NCBI RefSeq assembly: GCF_040954835.1 | Contig: NC_090698.1 | Coordinates: 23,867,501 to 23,931,500 of the forward strand | Direction: 5' to 3' | Origin: Lepisosteus oculatus | Lineage: Eukaryota > Chordata > Actinopteri > Semionotiformes > Lepisosteidae | Length of the DNA stretch: 64,000 bases | Part shown: in pieces, positions 29,001 to 41,000 of the stretch | Layout of the letters: every line of letters starts with the position of its first letter | Numbering within the stretch: the first letter of the stretch is position 1 | Translations under genes and position numbers: made by a program | The notes under the pieces: model-generated | Told to the model about the DNA's origin: nothing | Database searches by the model: none | The model's input: the letters and a program-made list of their open reading frames with translations, nothing else

Positions 29001-32000
29001 ACCTTGACTCAGTTTGTTAAGTGGTACAACAGGGAAGAATATTGCACTGCTTAGAAGAATTGGCTTCTCTGGCTCTTAACAACCTGCAGGTCTATTCATA
29101 TTACTGTATGTATGAAAGTGTTTAAATTAAAAGAACCATTCAAGAAGAAAGACAGTTTGCTGTTTATTATATGTACTTAAGTGCTGTATCATGTTTTAAA
29201 ATGTTATCTAATTGAACAAGAACAAATGCCAAGAATCATTTGAAATTACAGATAATTTTATTTTTTTGGCAGCTGCATCACAACTGTTATCTGTGTCTGT
29301 CTCTGTGTCTCTGTCTTTCTCTCTTGTAGCAAGTGCCAGACTCAATTTTTTCATAAATGCAAATTGACTTTATAATAGATGTGTTTTATTGGAATAAACC
29401 AAACAAGAAAACAAAGTTAAAAAAATGACATTGCAATTGTTTGATGTTTCTTTTTTCTTTACAGAAACATGTTCATACCTTTCGCAATGCTTTTGAGTAG
29501 TCAGAGCTCAGCAATGAGTGTTGCATTCATAAAGATGTCACTGATATCACAAATGAGATGTACATTTCCACTACATTGCCCTGCACATGATAAACACATT
29601 TTCACTATATTGCTCTTCACAATATAATCCATGTTATTTTCAGGGTTTGTTGTAGGAAATGAAGGGCCCTGTAGGTACTATGTACAGTATGCTTTTGTGT
29701 TATTGTTTGAGTAGTGAGAATGTATTGCTTATGTTATAAGACTGAATGTGTTAGAAAACAGCTAGTATAGAAAAACCATGTGTAGGCATGTTTTCTGTGT
29801 TCTGTTATAAATCTTCTCTGCTCAGCGGAGTCTACCATTAGATTGTATTATCTAAAACTATACTGTATGTTCAAGGTACATTTGAAGCATGAATCATGAC
29901 TGAAAAAAATGACTTTGACCACCATAGATCTGCTTTCTCATAATGCCACTAATATTATTATTTAACATTTTTATGAAATGGTGGCATGGTGGCACACTGT
30001 TTAGCATTGCTGGCTAGCAGCACTGGGGCCCTGGGTTCAATTCTAAATCTGGGGGTGCTATCTGTGCAGACTTTGTATGTTCTCCCTTTGTTGATAAACT
30101 GCTAGGCTAATTTGCTTCTGGGAAAATTGGCCCAAGGAGTGAGTGTGTGCATGTCTCTGCCTTATGGTGGTCTGGTGGCCCATCCAGAGTGTATCCTGCC
30201 TTGTGCCAGTTGCATGCTGGGATGGGCTCAAGAAATTGTTAGAAGATGGATGAATGGATGTTTACGAAATTTAAGATGTAGAAAGATTAGTATTCATCTT
30301 ACTTCTGCATATGTATGAGCTTCAGAATACATATTTGATAGTTTTTGTTGTATTTGTTGAAAATGAAATCTTTTGTACTTTCAGTGCATTAAAATGCAAA
30401 ATATACTCCAACCATGCAGAAATTTGTCCTTTTCTCTGGACAAATAACTTCCAATGATATCTATGTGTTTGCAATAAACACGTTAACCATGAATTAAATT
30501 CCTCTGTAGGTGGTAATCTGGTAAGGTCAGCATGAACTCAAGCTCCTGGATTGCCTGGATATTGAAGTGTTCCAGATTTGAAAATTGATTTGTTCAAATT
30601 AAAGTGTAGTTTCTGCAGTGTGGAGTGATTGTCACATTAACCATCATTCAGTTTAATTTGGAAAAATACAAAACATGGTGAAGAAGGCTCCACGGCCGAA
30701 ACGTTGTGTTCTCTTTCTTCTTTTTTTTCAGCATGGAATAAACCTATTACTTGTTCCTTTGTATTATAAACAGTGTTTTATTCAAAATGAAGTATTGCTC
30801 ATAGAAAAATATATATTAACAATTATCAATATATGCAATATTTAACCAATACAGGTTGAGGAGAGAGAGGCAAATATGCTCATTTTATGTTCTATATTGA
30901 AATAATAAAGATCTATCCATTGAATGCTTAATTGATGTTTATTATTATAAAATATGTCTGTTGGAAAATGTTAGAATAATCAAAATTTACTGAAGAAACA
31001 TTAAAATGTCAGAGTCCAATTGTTGGTGAAAGAAGAGCTGTTTATTTGTATGCATACGGGAGATCAACCTGCAAAAGCTGATCTCTCTGAAAGACGTTAC
31101 CCAGCGTTACCCAGCGCTTTTTATACACAGTAACAGAGAAGCTTCCTACCTTTAACATAGATTACCTAATCCCTAAAACGAACCATTAGTTTTTTAGTCA
31201 AGCTTGGGTAGCGGAAAACAACTTCTTGTTAAAACTTTCATTATTGCTTACATTCACAAAACAAGACATTCGACTTCCCTTTTTACTACATTTAAGACAT
31301 GAGCTGTACTTTTCCACTGACCTATAGATGCCCCCTGGTACTGTATGTTTCCTCTTGCCAGGGATATAAGCAGTTAGGAAGCTAAAAGACAAGCAGTTTG
31401 TTAGCTTTTATAACATTTATAACATTCTTTCAGTAGCAAGGTACAAATCAATAAGCGAGTTGCCAACATACCTTTTGGCATTTATGCCTGTCTCAAAAAA
31501 CATATTTTTCTTAAAATGGTTTATAGTAGAGTCAAAAGCAATGTATTATCTATAGATAATAGATAGAAGGATAAGCAATTAATTTATTATATACCTATAG
31601 TTTTCATTTTTGTATTCTGAAAAAATTATGAAAAGTCCATACAATTGAAAAATTAGAGAATCTTCCCTGGTGAAGATGATGAGATCAAAACCTCCAACTG
31701 TGAGTATCTGTTTCATCTTCTGCTGTCCAATCTGTCTCATTTCAGCTACCAAGTAGTTAGTTTCAGAACTCAGAATTTAATTTAGCTGAAATGTAACCAA
31801 GTGGACAGCAGAAAGACACAGTGGAACTGTCCTTACTTGTGACTTCCAACCCATCTAAATATTCAAATGTAAAACTGTCTTGTACTGCATTAGAAAGCAT
31901 GGATGCATTAATATGATACAATCAGATGATACTATGGAACACATGTAGGCATGCGATGCTCTGTCGAACAATGTCCATTTTGTTGTCTCTGAACTCTCCC

Positions 32001-35000
32001 AAAGGTGAAAAGCAATATGTAACTTGCCATAGCTCACGACCCAAATCTGAAGCCATTTTATATAACTTAAAAACAAGAAAAACTATACTCAGACCATATC
32101 AGTGTCTTCATTTCAGTCAGATTGACCATTGCACTATAAACTCCCTTCGCATCTGGTGTAGTTTAAGATGGGGTGTAGGTGACCAATAAAGCAAGTGAAT
32201 AATGAGCTCAACTGAGCTTTACTGTCTGAAATACATACTGTATACATTTCCTCTCATTTATTCTTACATTTTAGGAGTCATTTGTTTAAGTTTCATGCTT
32301 TAATAAAAGGTAGGTTCTATATAACTTACTTTAAACAGACATAAAGATAAGTTCTTTAAACAAGTAAAAGCAGTAATGTAAAACAGTACAGTAAAAAGTA
32401 AAACAGTGCATATTCAGGTATTTTGCATAGGTACAGTAGCTGAATCAGCCTGCATAGGCTGTAAAGTAACATAAAGGTTTATTACACGCTAAAAAAGAAA
32501 CATTTTTTAAAGACACCCAAAGAAGGCTCCACAGCTGAAATGTGTTTCTTTTCTTTTCCTTTCAGCCTGAAATAACCCTCTACCTGTTCCTTTACATATA
32601 CAACCTATATTTAGACTTCCAAAAAGCATTGACTCATCTACGTTTACTCTTTCAGATTCTTGGGTATTTTATGGATACTTTTAAAAATGTGCAATATTTA
32701 AATTCTAGAATTACAGAATATCAGTAATGTATTTTACTGAGTATATTCAAGTAGGAAGCTGCATCAGCATGTGTAGGCTGCAAAGGAACAAGTAAAGATT
32801 TATTCCACACTGAAAGGAAAAGAAAATAGACACAACATTTTTTTGAAGACACCTGAAGACGGCTCCAAAGCTGAAATTTTGTTTTCTTTTCAGCATAGAA
32901 TAAACCTTTACCAGTTCCAGAACAGCATATTTTCTTTACTACTGTTTCTGAAGCATTTTGCGTTCTCTCTGCAGTTGTAACATAATGTACGAAAAGCAAG
33001 CCTGTTAATAATTCATTTAAACCATGTTGATTTGTTGACAGCATACTGTAAGTGCTTTTTTTCCTCTAACAAAATAGCACTCAAGAAATACAACTGTTCT
33101 ACTTAATTTAACTCAGTTGTTTAAAGATCAGTTGTTGGTGATTTAGAAAATTGCATCCTAAATTATACGAAAATGTTTCAGAAATTGCTTAATGTGAAAT
33201 TTCAAATTATACCAGGCTGTTTCTGCCTATTGACATAATGGTTTGAGGAATCTATGGATAAATGTACATTTCTAATTAAATTTGAACTTAATGCATATGG
33301 ACCAAATGCATTAAGATGTTAGGTGAAGATATGTAATACATTACTGGCAATAAATGTCATCAGCAAATTCACTATCAGAGAAGGTAAAGAAAAAAACCTG
33401 CGTCATCTAAAAGCCATTTTCTTTAGTCTTTACATGGTATTTTTTGTCATCATTACAGCACTCTCTAAATAATAATTCTGAAACCTACAGTGTATAAGGT
33501 CATCATGATGTATACTGTAGGTTGTAACTTGTCATTGTCTTTGGAAGGACCAGCAATGTCATTTCAAGATAAAAGTAAAAAATTAGCTAAACAGGATGAA
33601 ATTAATGAAAATATATCATAGGTAATCATGCGTTGTGGAACAATATGAATTTTTATGTACTTATATAAATCTTTACATATGGGATTTGATCGTATTCAAT
33701 TCATAATTGTATCAGAAATCCTTTTTTTCCCCTTGTGACCATGGCCCAGACACATATCACATTCCTACAAAGCATCTCAAAATTAAAGAATTGTTTTTAC
33801 TCAGGTTGAGTAATGTCATGAATTTTTGTTTGGAGACTGTTGGGCAAAAGTCCATAAAGTAGAAGTATGCAGACATGTGCAATCTCTTTGCAGTGCTTGA
33901 TTGTGGATCCCAGAATTGTAAAAATTCAAAAAAACAAAATATTCATGAGTTAATTACTAAAGCAGCAGAGCATCATCTCTAAATACAGTCATAACCTTCT
34001 ATTTTAAAATCCCAGATGTATTACATAGAACAATAATTTCAGCTATGGTGCCTGTGTTGTCCATGTCCTGTTTGTATTTTGAGTCACACATGCTCTGGTA
34101 CATGAAGTCCATCTCATCTCTGATTCTCTTGATCTTTCTCTTTTCTGGTCAGTCTGTCCTTCTGTCTTCACTCAGATCTCCCATCATTTCCAAGGGAGCT
34201 TCAGTGCTGCCATAAAATGTTTGAAAATACATACAAAAAACCTCCAATTTATGATTTTTGTTATTTGTAACTATTTGAATTGCCAATGATTGTGCAGCAG
34301 TTTCTGCTGTCATTTTGTTTGGGTTGACACAAATGTATTGCGCGATAGAAATACGGATAGCTTTCCATTTTTTAAATGTGTTTTTGAAAGCTCTCACCTT
34401 CATATCTGAAAATACGTTTATAAAAAACAATTTAAACATGTCAAATAAGATGGAGAAGAAATCTTTACATTTAAAAAAAATGAATCACTGTATGTATGGG
34501 GGGTTTTTAAAAACATAAACGTAAATAAATCAAATACCAACTGACTCATTTTCTTATTAGTGGGCTACAGTTTAGCCGGCACAATGGAGACGAATCGACA
34601 AATTGGACCGGGACCATTAATTTCACGGATGAAGGAGCACAGAAGCCTGCCAGAAATGGAAAAAAAAGGTACCTTTCCAAATTAAATGACTGTACTTTTG
34701 AAAAAGAGAGTGATTGAGAGAGAGAAGAGCTATGGGCACCTTGCATGTGTTATTGAAGTTCTTCCACTCCTCCCCTTTCCCTTTTAGAGTATCAATAGTT
34801 AAATTCAATTGCATAATACTCAATGACATACTGTATATTTATGATTGGAATATCAGCTTAGCAAGCAGTTCAATGAGCATCACAATTAGTGTTCACAAAT
34901 GATTCCAGTTGGAAGACAAATGTCCACAGAATAATTAAAATAGCATTGTTGTTATTGCAAGTCCTGGTTTCTCAGCACAAGGCTTAGATATTTTATTTGT

Positions 35001-38000
35001 AGCAATAGCACTACACACTCCACTGACGTCTGTCCCCCTCACAACAGATACAGAGGATACTTAAACCACATATCACCTTAACCAGCCAAAGAAGTGTCAC
35101 TGTCTTAAGAGAGCTGGAGTGCTCCCATTTAATAATAGAGAGAAAAACCGGAGTTCTTGTACTAACTCTCCACACTGAGCTCTCATTGTACAAAAAAACC
35201 CCAACAACAAATACACATAGGCAAGCATGCAGTCTTTGGGACAACATTAGTCCATTGCGATACTTTTCAAATCGAGTTTTTATGCTTTATATCAGGGAGA
35301 ATTTCTGAATCTGTTCTGTTACCCTGTTGTTAGAGGTAGTTGCACTATGCTGTATATTTTCTCACTATAAAGTGAGATAATATAATATAGTGAGATAATA
35401 AAGTAGCATTTATTATCTTATTATTAAAGCCCCTGATTCCCTTCTTAATTTGTTCTTCATTTTTTGAAGAACTAAAAAAAATAAAAAATATTTTTCTATA
35501 TGAATTCTTCTTTCTGTCTCTCACTGCCATTCATTCCTGCATTTAAAGCTCACCTCATATTGCTTTTCTGTACAAAGCAGGTTAAACTTATGTACCTGGG
35601 AGTCATCTAAGCAATTGATACTTTTGCAGTTAATTGTATTCTTCCTGAAAGTGGAGGATGGAGAAAGATTAAGAAAAAGATGAAAATGCCTATCTAAACT
35701 GGACTTTCCCCCTTATTAAACATACAGTTTTGCATCTTGTGTTAGGATAGCAAGCATTTGTGAAAAAAGATGGAATTCCAAAGCTGTGAATTTCATGCTT
35801 TGCAAATTTGCAAATAGAGCATGGACACCCATTCAGTAGAATGGTAATAATTTATTGAGGTTTTGACTGTTGCCCTTTTCTTAGCCTCTGAAAGCTGGAG
35901 ATAAAGAGATCTTAAAATTATATGTAATTTTAAAGGAACATCCTTTATTGAGGTTTTGACTGTTGCCCTTTTCTTAGCCTCTGAAAGCTGGAGATAAAGA
36001 GATCTTAAAATTATATGTAATTTTAAAGGAACATCCTTTAGTACCTGAATTGATAGAAAGAAACCAAATGAAAGTATTTGCTGTACATTGGACTGGCTTT
36101 CTGATAGGAAACTTGTGATTTTGTCGTCTCAGTCAGGGGCCACTGGTACAGAAGTACCAGAGTAGGATCTTGAATACTCTTCCTAGGACATGGTCAGTTT
36201 TGAAGACTGCACTACTGACCTTTACACGGTCGGTACATTCATTGCCCTTGCTTTTATCTCACCGGATCCACTTTGGGGAGTTGGAGTACATACTGCCTAC
36301 CCATAAACACACTGTCTTCCTTTTCGATAAGCTGACCTATTTAGACATCCAAACAAAGCAATCCAACAAACCTACAGAGTACCTCTTTCCCTTTCCTTGA
36401 AGCTATTCTGCTCGATGTGCTCATTGTGATAGGCTCCTGTCAGGGAACCTATACGTGGAATAGGAGGATCCTTATGCGTGACCGGAATCCCACAGGACGC
36501 AGAGTAGCAAAGGGACAATCCAAAAGACAAAATCCAAAGGCTGGGTCGATAAGAGAGGCAGAGGGTCCGGTAACGAGAGATATTCAAAAACAATTCAAAA
36601 GACAAAATCCAGAAGGCGAGGTCAAGAGGCAGAAGCAGAAGATTCGCAACGGGAGATCAGTCAAAAGGTTAGGAAACGCGCACTGGAGAATACTAAGAAA
36701 GGCTTCTCAATAGTGAGCATGGGAAGGTGTGCGAAGGGGGTTTAAATACTGAAAGGAAAGGGGTGTGATTGGATGATTGGTTAGGGAGTGAGAATTTGAG
36801 GAATCTGATGCATGTGAGAATGTGCTGGGTTCAATCAGGGATGAGATTGGGAAGCAGAGGTTCCGGGAATGTAACGTCGTTTGCGAGGGAGAGTGTGGGG
36901 CGTGACAGTACCCCCCCCTTTAGGGTCGGCCCCTGACGACCCCAGAGAGCGAGTACGAACGAAGTTATCGATGAGGCTGCGATCCAAAATATCTTTCTCA
37001 CAGACCCAGGAACGTTCCTCAGGACCATAGCCCACCCAGTCGACTAGAAATTGTCGGCGACCTCGGAGACAGCGAGCATCCAAGACCTTATTGACCGTGT
37101 AGGAAGGTAGACCATCAATGAGTCGTGGTGGGGGTGGAGGTGGCCAAGGCCGGGAGAGGGGGGGGGATCTATGGTAGGGTTTCAGGAGAGGGACATGGAA
37201 GGAGGGGTGCACCCTGAGAGTTGGAGGAAGAGCAAGACGATAGGTTACAGGAGTAAGCTGGGAGAGGATGCGAAAAGGTCCAATATTACGGGGTCCCAAC
37301 TTATGTGAAGGCTGTCTAAGGGGTAAGTTTCTAGTAGACAGCTAGACAAACTGTCCTCGTTGTAGTCTGGGCACAGGTCATTGATGACGGTCAGCGGTGG
37401 TCTTCTGCCGCAAGGAGGTCTTCAGGAGGGCGGATGTGGCTTGTCTCCAAATCCTCTTGAGGAAAGTGAGGCGCGTCTGGAGGCAGGGAATATCTGAATC
37501 GGGGATAGAGTCCTGGAGAAGAGAGTGTTGGTATCCTAGAGAGCAATAGAAGGGAGACATCCCAGTGGTGAAGGAAGAGAGAGAGTTATGGGCATACTCA
37601 GCCCAGGGGAGGAGAGAGACCCAGTCATCTTGAGAAGCAGAGACGTAAGATCGAAGGTAAGTAAGAAGGTCCTGGTTGTTTTTTTCCGTCAGTCCATTGG
37701 ATTCAGGATGATAACCAGACGTGAGAGATGTGGAAGTCCCAAGAGATTTGCAAAAAGTTCTCCAGAATCTTGAAATGAATTGAGGTCCTCGATCTGATAC
37801 GATATCCTCAGGAATGCCGTGAAGTCTGAAGACATGAAGAATGAAGAGGTCAGCCATGTCTTGAGCAGATGGAAGGGCAGGAAGAGGAATGAAATGAGCC
37901 GACTTCAAGAATCTATCTACCACAACCATAATAGTAGTTTTGCCTTGACTCTCAGGAAGATCTGTAAGAAAGTCCACTGAGATGTGTGACCAAGGTCTTC

Positions 38001-41000
38001 TAGGGGTTGGGAGTGGTTGGAGTAAACCGGGCTTCTTAAGATGGGAGGATTTGGTCATGGCACAGATGGGACAGGCCTGCACGTACCCAGTAACATCAGT
38101 CCTCATAGAAGGCCACCAGAAATGTCTAGAGATGAATTCCAAGGTCCGTTTGACACCGGGGTGACCTGCAAATAGTGAGTCATGACCCCAGCGAAGAACA
38201 GTGGAGCGTATGGTGTCAGGAACAAAGAGTCTGTCTGGAGGACATTGGGGGGGAACGGTTTGGTTGTGAAGTGCATGTTTGATTTGGCTCTCCAGGTCCC
38301 ATCTAATTGCAGCCACAATTCTCTCAGGGGGTATAATAGGTTCAGGAGGGTCCAAAAAGCCAGGAGGATCATGGAGGCGAGATAGGGCGTCACCCTTTAT
38401 GTTCTTGGATCCCGGTGTATAAGTAATGAAAAAAATGGAACCTAGAAAAGAAAAGTGACCAGCGGGCCTGGCGTGGATTCAAACGTTTGGCAGTTTGTAG
38501 GTAAGAGAGATTTTTATGATCCGTAAGAATAGTAAAAGGGTGTAGGGCCCCCTCCAACCAGTGTCTCCATTCCTCCAGGGCGAGTTTGATAGCCAGTAGT
38601 TCTCGGTCTCCAACATCATAATTAGTCTCGGCCTGGGACAATTTTTTGGAGAAAAAGGCGCAGGGGTGGAGGATACCCTTCTCTCCATGACGTTGAGATA
38701 ATATGGCACCGACTCCGTTGGCTGAGGCATCCACCTCGAGAATGAATGGAAGGTTGGGGTGTGGGTGATGGAGGAGGGGGGCTGTGGTGAACAGTCTCTT
38801 GAGATGAAGGAAAGCTTGGTCTGCCTCAGGAGTCCATTTCCCTCAGGACCTTTTCGGGTCAGGGCTGTAATGGGGGAGACGACAGAGCTGAAATTCCTAA
38901 TTAAACGGCGGTAAAAATTGGAAAATCCCAGGAAGCATTGAATTTGTTTTAAATTCTGGGGGGGTGGCCAGTTCTGTATGGATTCAGTCTTGGCAGGGTC
39001 AATTTCAATGCCCAGGGGTGAGAGGATGTAGCCAAGGAAGTGGATTCTGGTAACATGGAAAGTACACTTTTCCAATTTGGCGTAGAGTTTCTTCTGAATC
39101 AAATGATGAAGAACCTCGCGCACATGAGAGACATGCTCCTGGGGACTTCGGGAAAAGATTAGAATATCATCCAGGTATACCAGGGCATATTTGTGCAAAA
39201 TATCCCTAAAGATGTCATTCATGAACCCCTGAAAGACAGCAGGAGCATTAACCAGTCCAAACGGCATTATTTGGTATTCATAATGACCATGGGTAGTAAT
39301 GAATGCCGTCTTCCATTTGTCACCCTCCCGAATGCGGATCAAATTATAAGCACTGCGGAGATCCAATTTAGAAAAAATAGTGGCGCCCCGGAGTGATTCC
39401 AAAGCTGATGAAATCAGAGGAAGGGGATAACTGTTCTTGATAGTTATGTTATTCAGACCCCGATAATCAATGCAGGGTCTGAGAGAGCCGTCTTTCTTTT
39501 TAACAAAGAAGAAACCGGCGCAAGCAGGTGAGGAAGAGGGGCGGATGAAACCAGATTCCAAGGACTCCTGGATATAATCTTCCATAGCCTGAGTCTCCTC
39601 GTTGGAGAGTGAATAGACATGGCACTTAGGGGGCAGAACCCCTGGAATTAGGTCTATAGGACAGTCAGATGGGCGATGAGGCGGTAGGGATAGGGCCTTC
39701 TGTTTACTGTTCTAGGTGTAGATCCGAGTACTGGGAAGGGATATTGGGGAGGTTATCTTGAGATATGCAGGAGACGGAAACTTTCTGAGGAAGCTGACAA
39801 CAATGCAAAAGGCAATGGGAACCCCAGGCTGTGAGTTCCCTTTGTGACCAGGAGATGTGTGGGTTGTGAATCTGTAACCACGGGAAACCAAGAACCAATG
39901 GGTGAGAAGGGGATTGAATGAGAAAGAACCGAATGACTTCCTGGTGGGTGGCGCCGATGCGAAGAGTGAGGGAAGGAGGTCTGCCACTTCACCAGACCAG
40001 GGGAGAGGGGGGAGCCATCAAGAGTGAGAAGCTGGGTGACTGGCAACCGGGGAATATTCCAGGACGAAGCGAGTCCAGAGTCTAGGAAGTTCTCTTCGGA
40101 GCCCGAGTCAACAAAAGCAGAGAGAGAGAGGTCTGTCCAGTAGTCCATGACAGGGTGGCTGGGAGAAAGAGTCCGGATCTTGGAGAGGAAGAAGTGACAC
40201 TGGCCATAACAGCGGGTGGATAGGAGCGAGGAGGGCAACCGGGGCAGGCGGCTCGGAGGTGATCAGGGGAACCGCAGTAAAAGGCATCGCCCCTCACGAA
40301 GTCGGCAATCTCTCTCCTCAGAGGTCAGTCTATGGAAGGAAGGCAGTTGGGAGGGTGAGGGAGGGGTTCGATTGTCCGACCTTCGCTGTTGAAGCCTGAG
40401 CTCTAGTTCAAAAACTCGAGAAATGAAGGAGTCAAGTGATGGGAAGTCCAGGGGCAGGTGCACAACGTGATCCTTGAGTTCATCAGATAATCCGAGGCGG
40501 AAGTAGTGAATCAGGGCATTGTGATCCCAAGCGAGTTGAGCAGCCAGAAAACGGAATTCGGAAGAATAGTCCTGAAAAGAGCGAGATCCTTGAGTAAGGG
40601 AAGTGAGGCGTGCAACAATGAGGTGGTGAGAGTGCAACTGCCCAAAGGCAGATTGTGGAGCTGTCTGAAAAAGGTGGAAGTTGGCAGTCTCAGGAGCGTT
40701 TCGAGAGAGGAGATGTCCAGCCCATTCAAGAGCTCGTCCAGAGAGGCAAGATACCATAAAAGCAATTCTTTCTCCATCGGTGGGGAAGCAGTCTGGGCGG
40801 ATGTGGAAAGCCATCTGACATTGAGTCAGAAAGCCCTGACAACTGGAGGAGTCGCCATCAAATTTTTCCGGGAGGGGAGGGGGTAGAAGATTAGTTTGTG
40901 TTTGAAGCGGGGGTGCAGGAGCAGGAGCTGCAGGTGGGGGAGATGGTGGAAGTGCAAAGTGGTCAGCTAGTTGCTGGACTGCCGTAGTTAGCAGGTCCAG

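Larger units (their letters stand above)
26050..34560 (+). other. ST8SIA5: ST8SIA5 intron 1 (before cassette)
   Basis: 8.5 kb. It holds a V-SINE, a Penelope tail, a solo LTR and two inverted Penelope tail pairs, listed separately. Between 26050 and 29975 I recognise nothing but AT-rich sequence. Confidence 0.7.
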
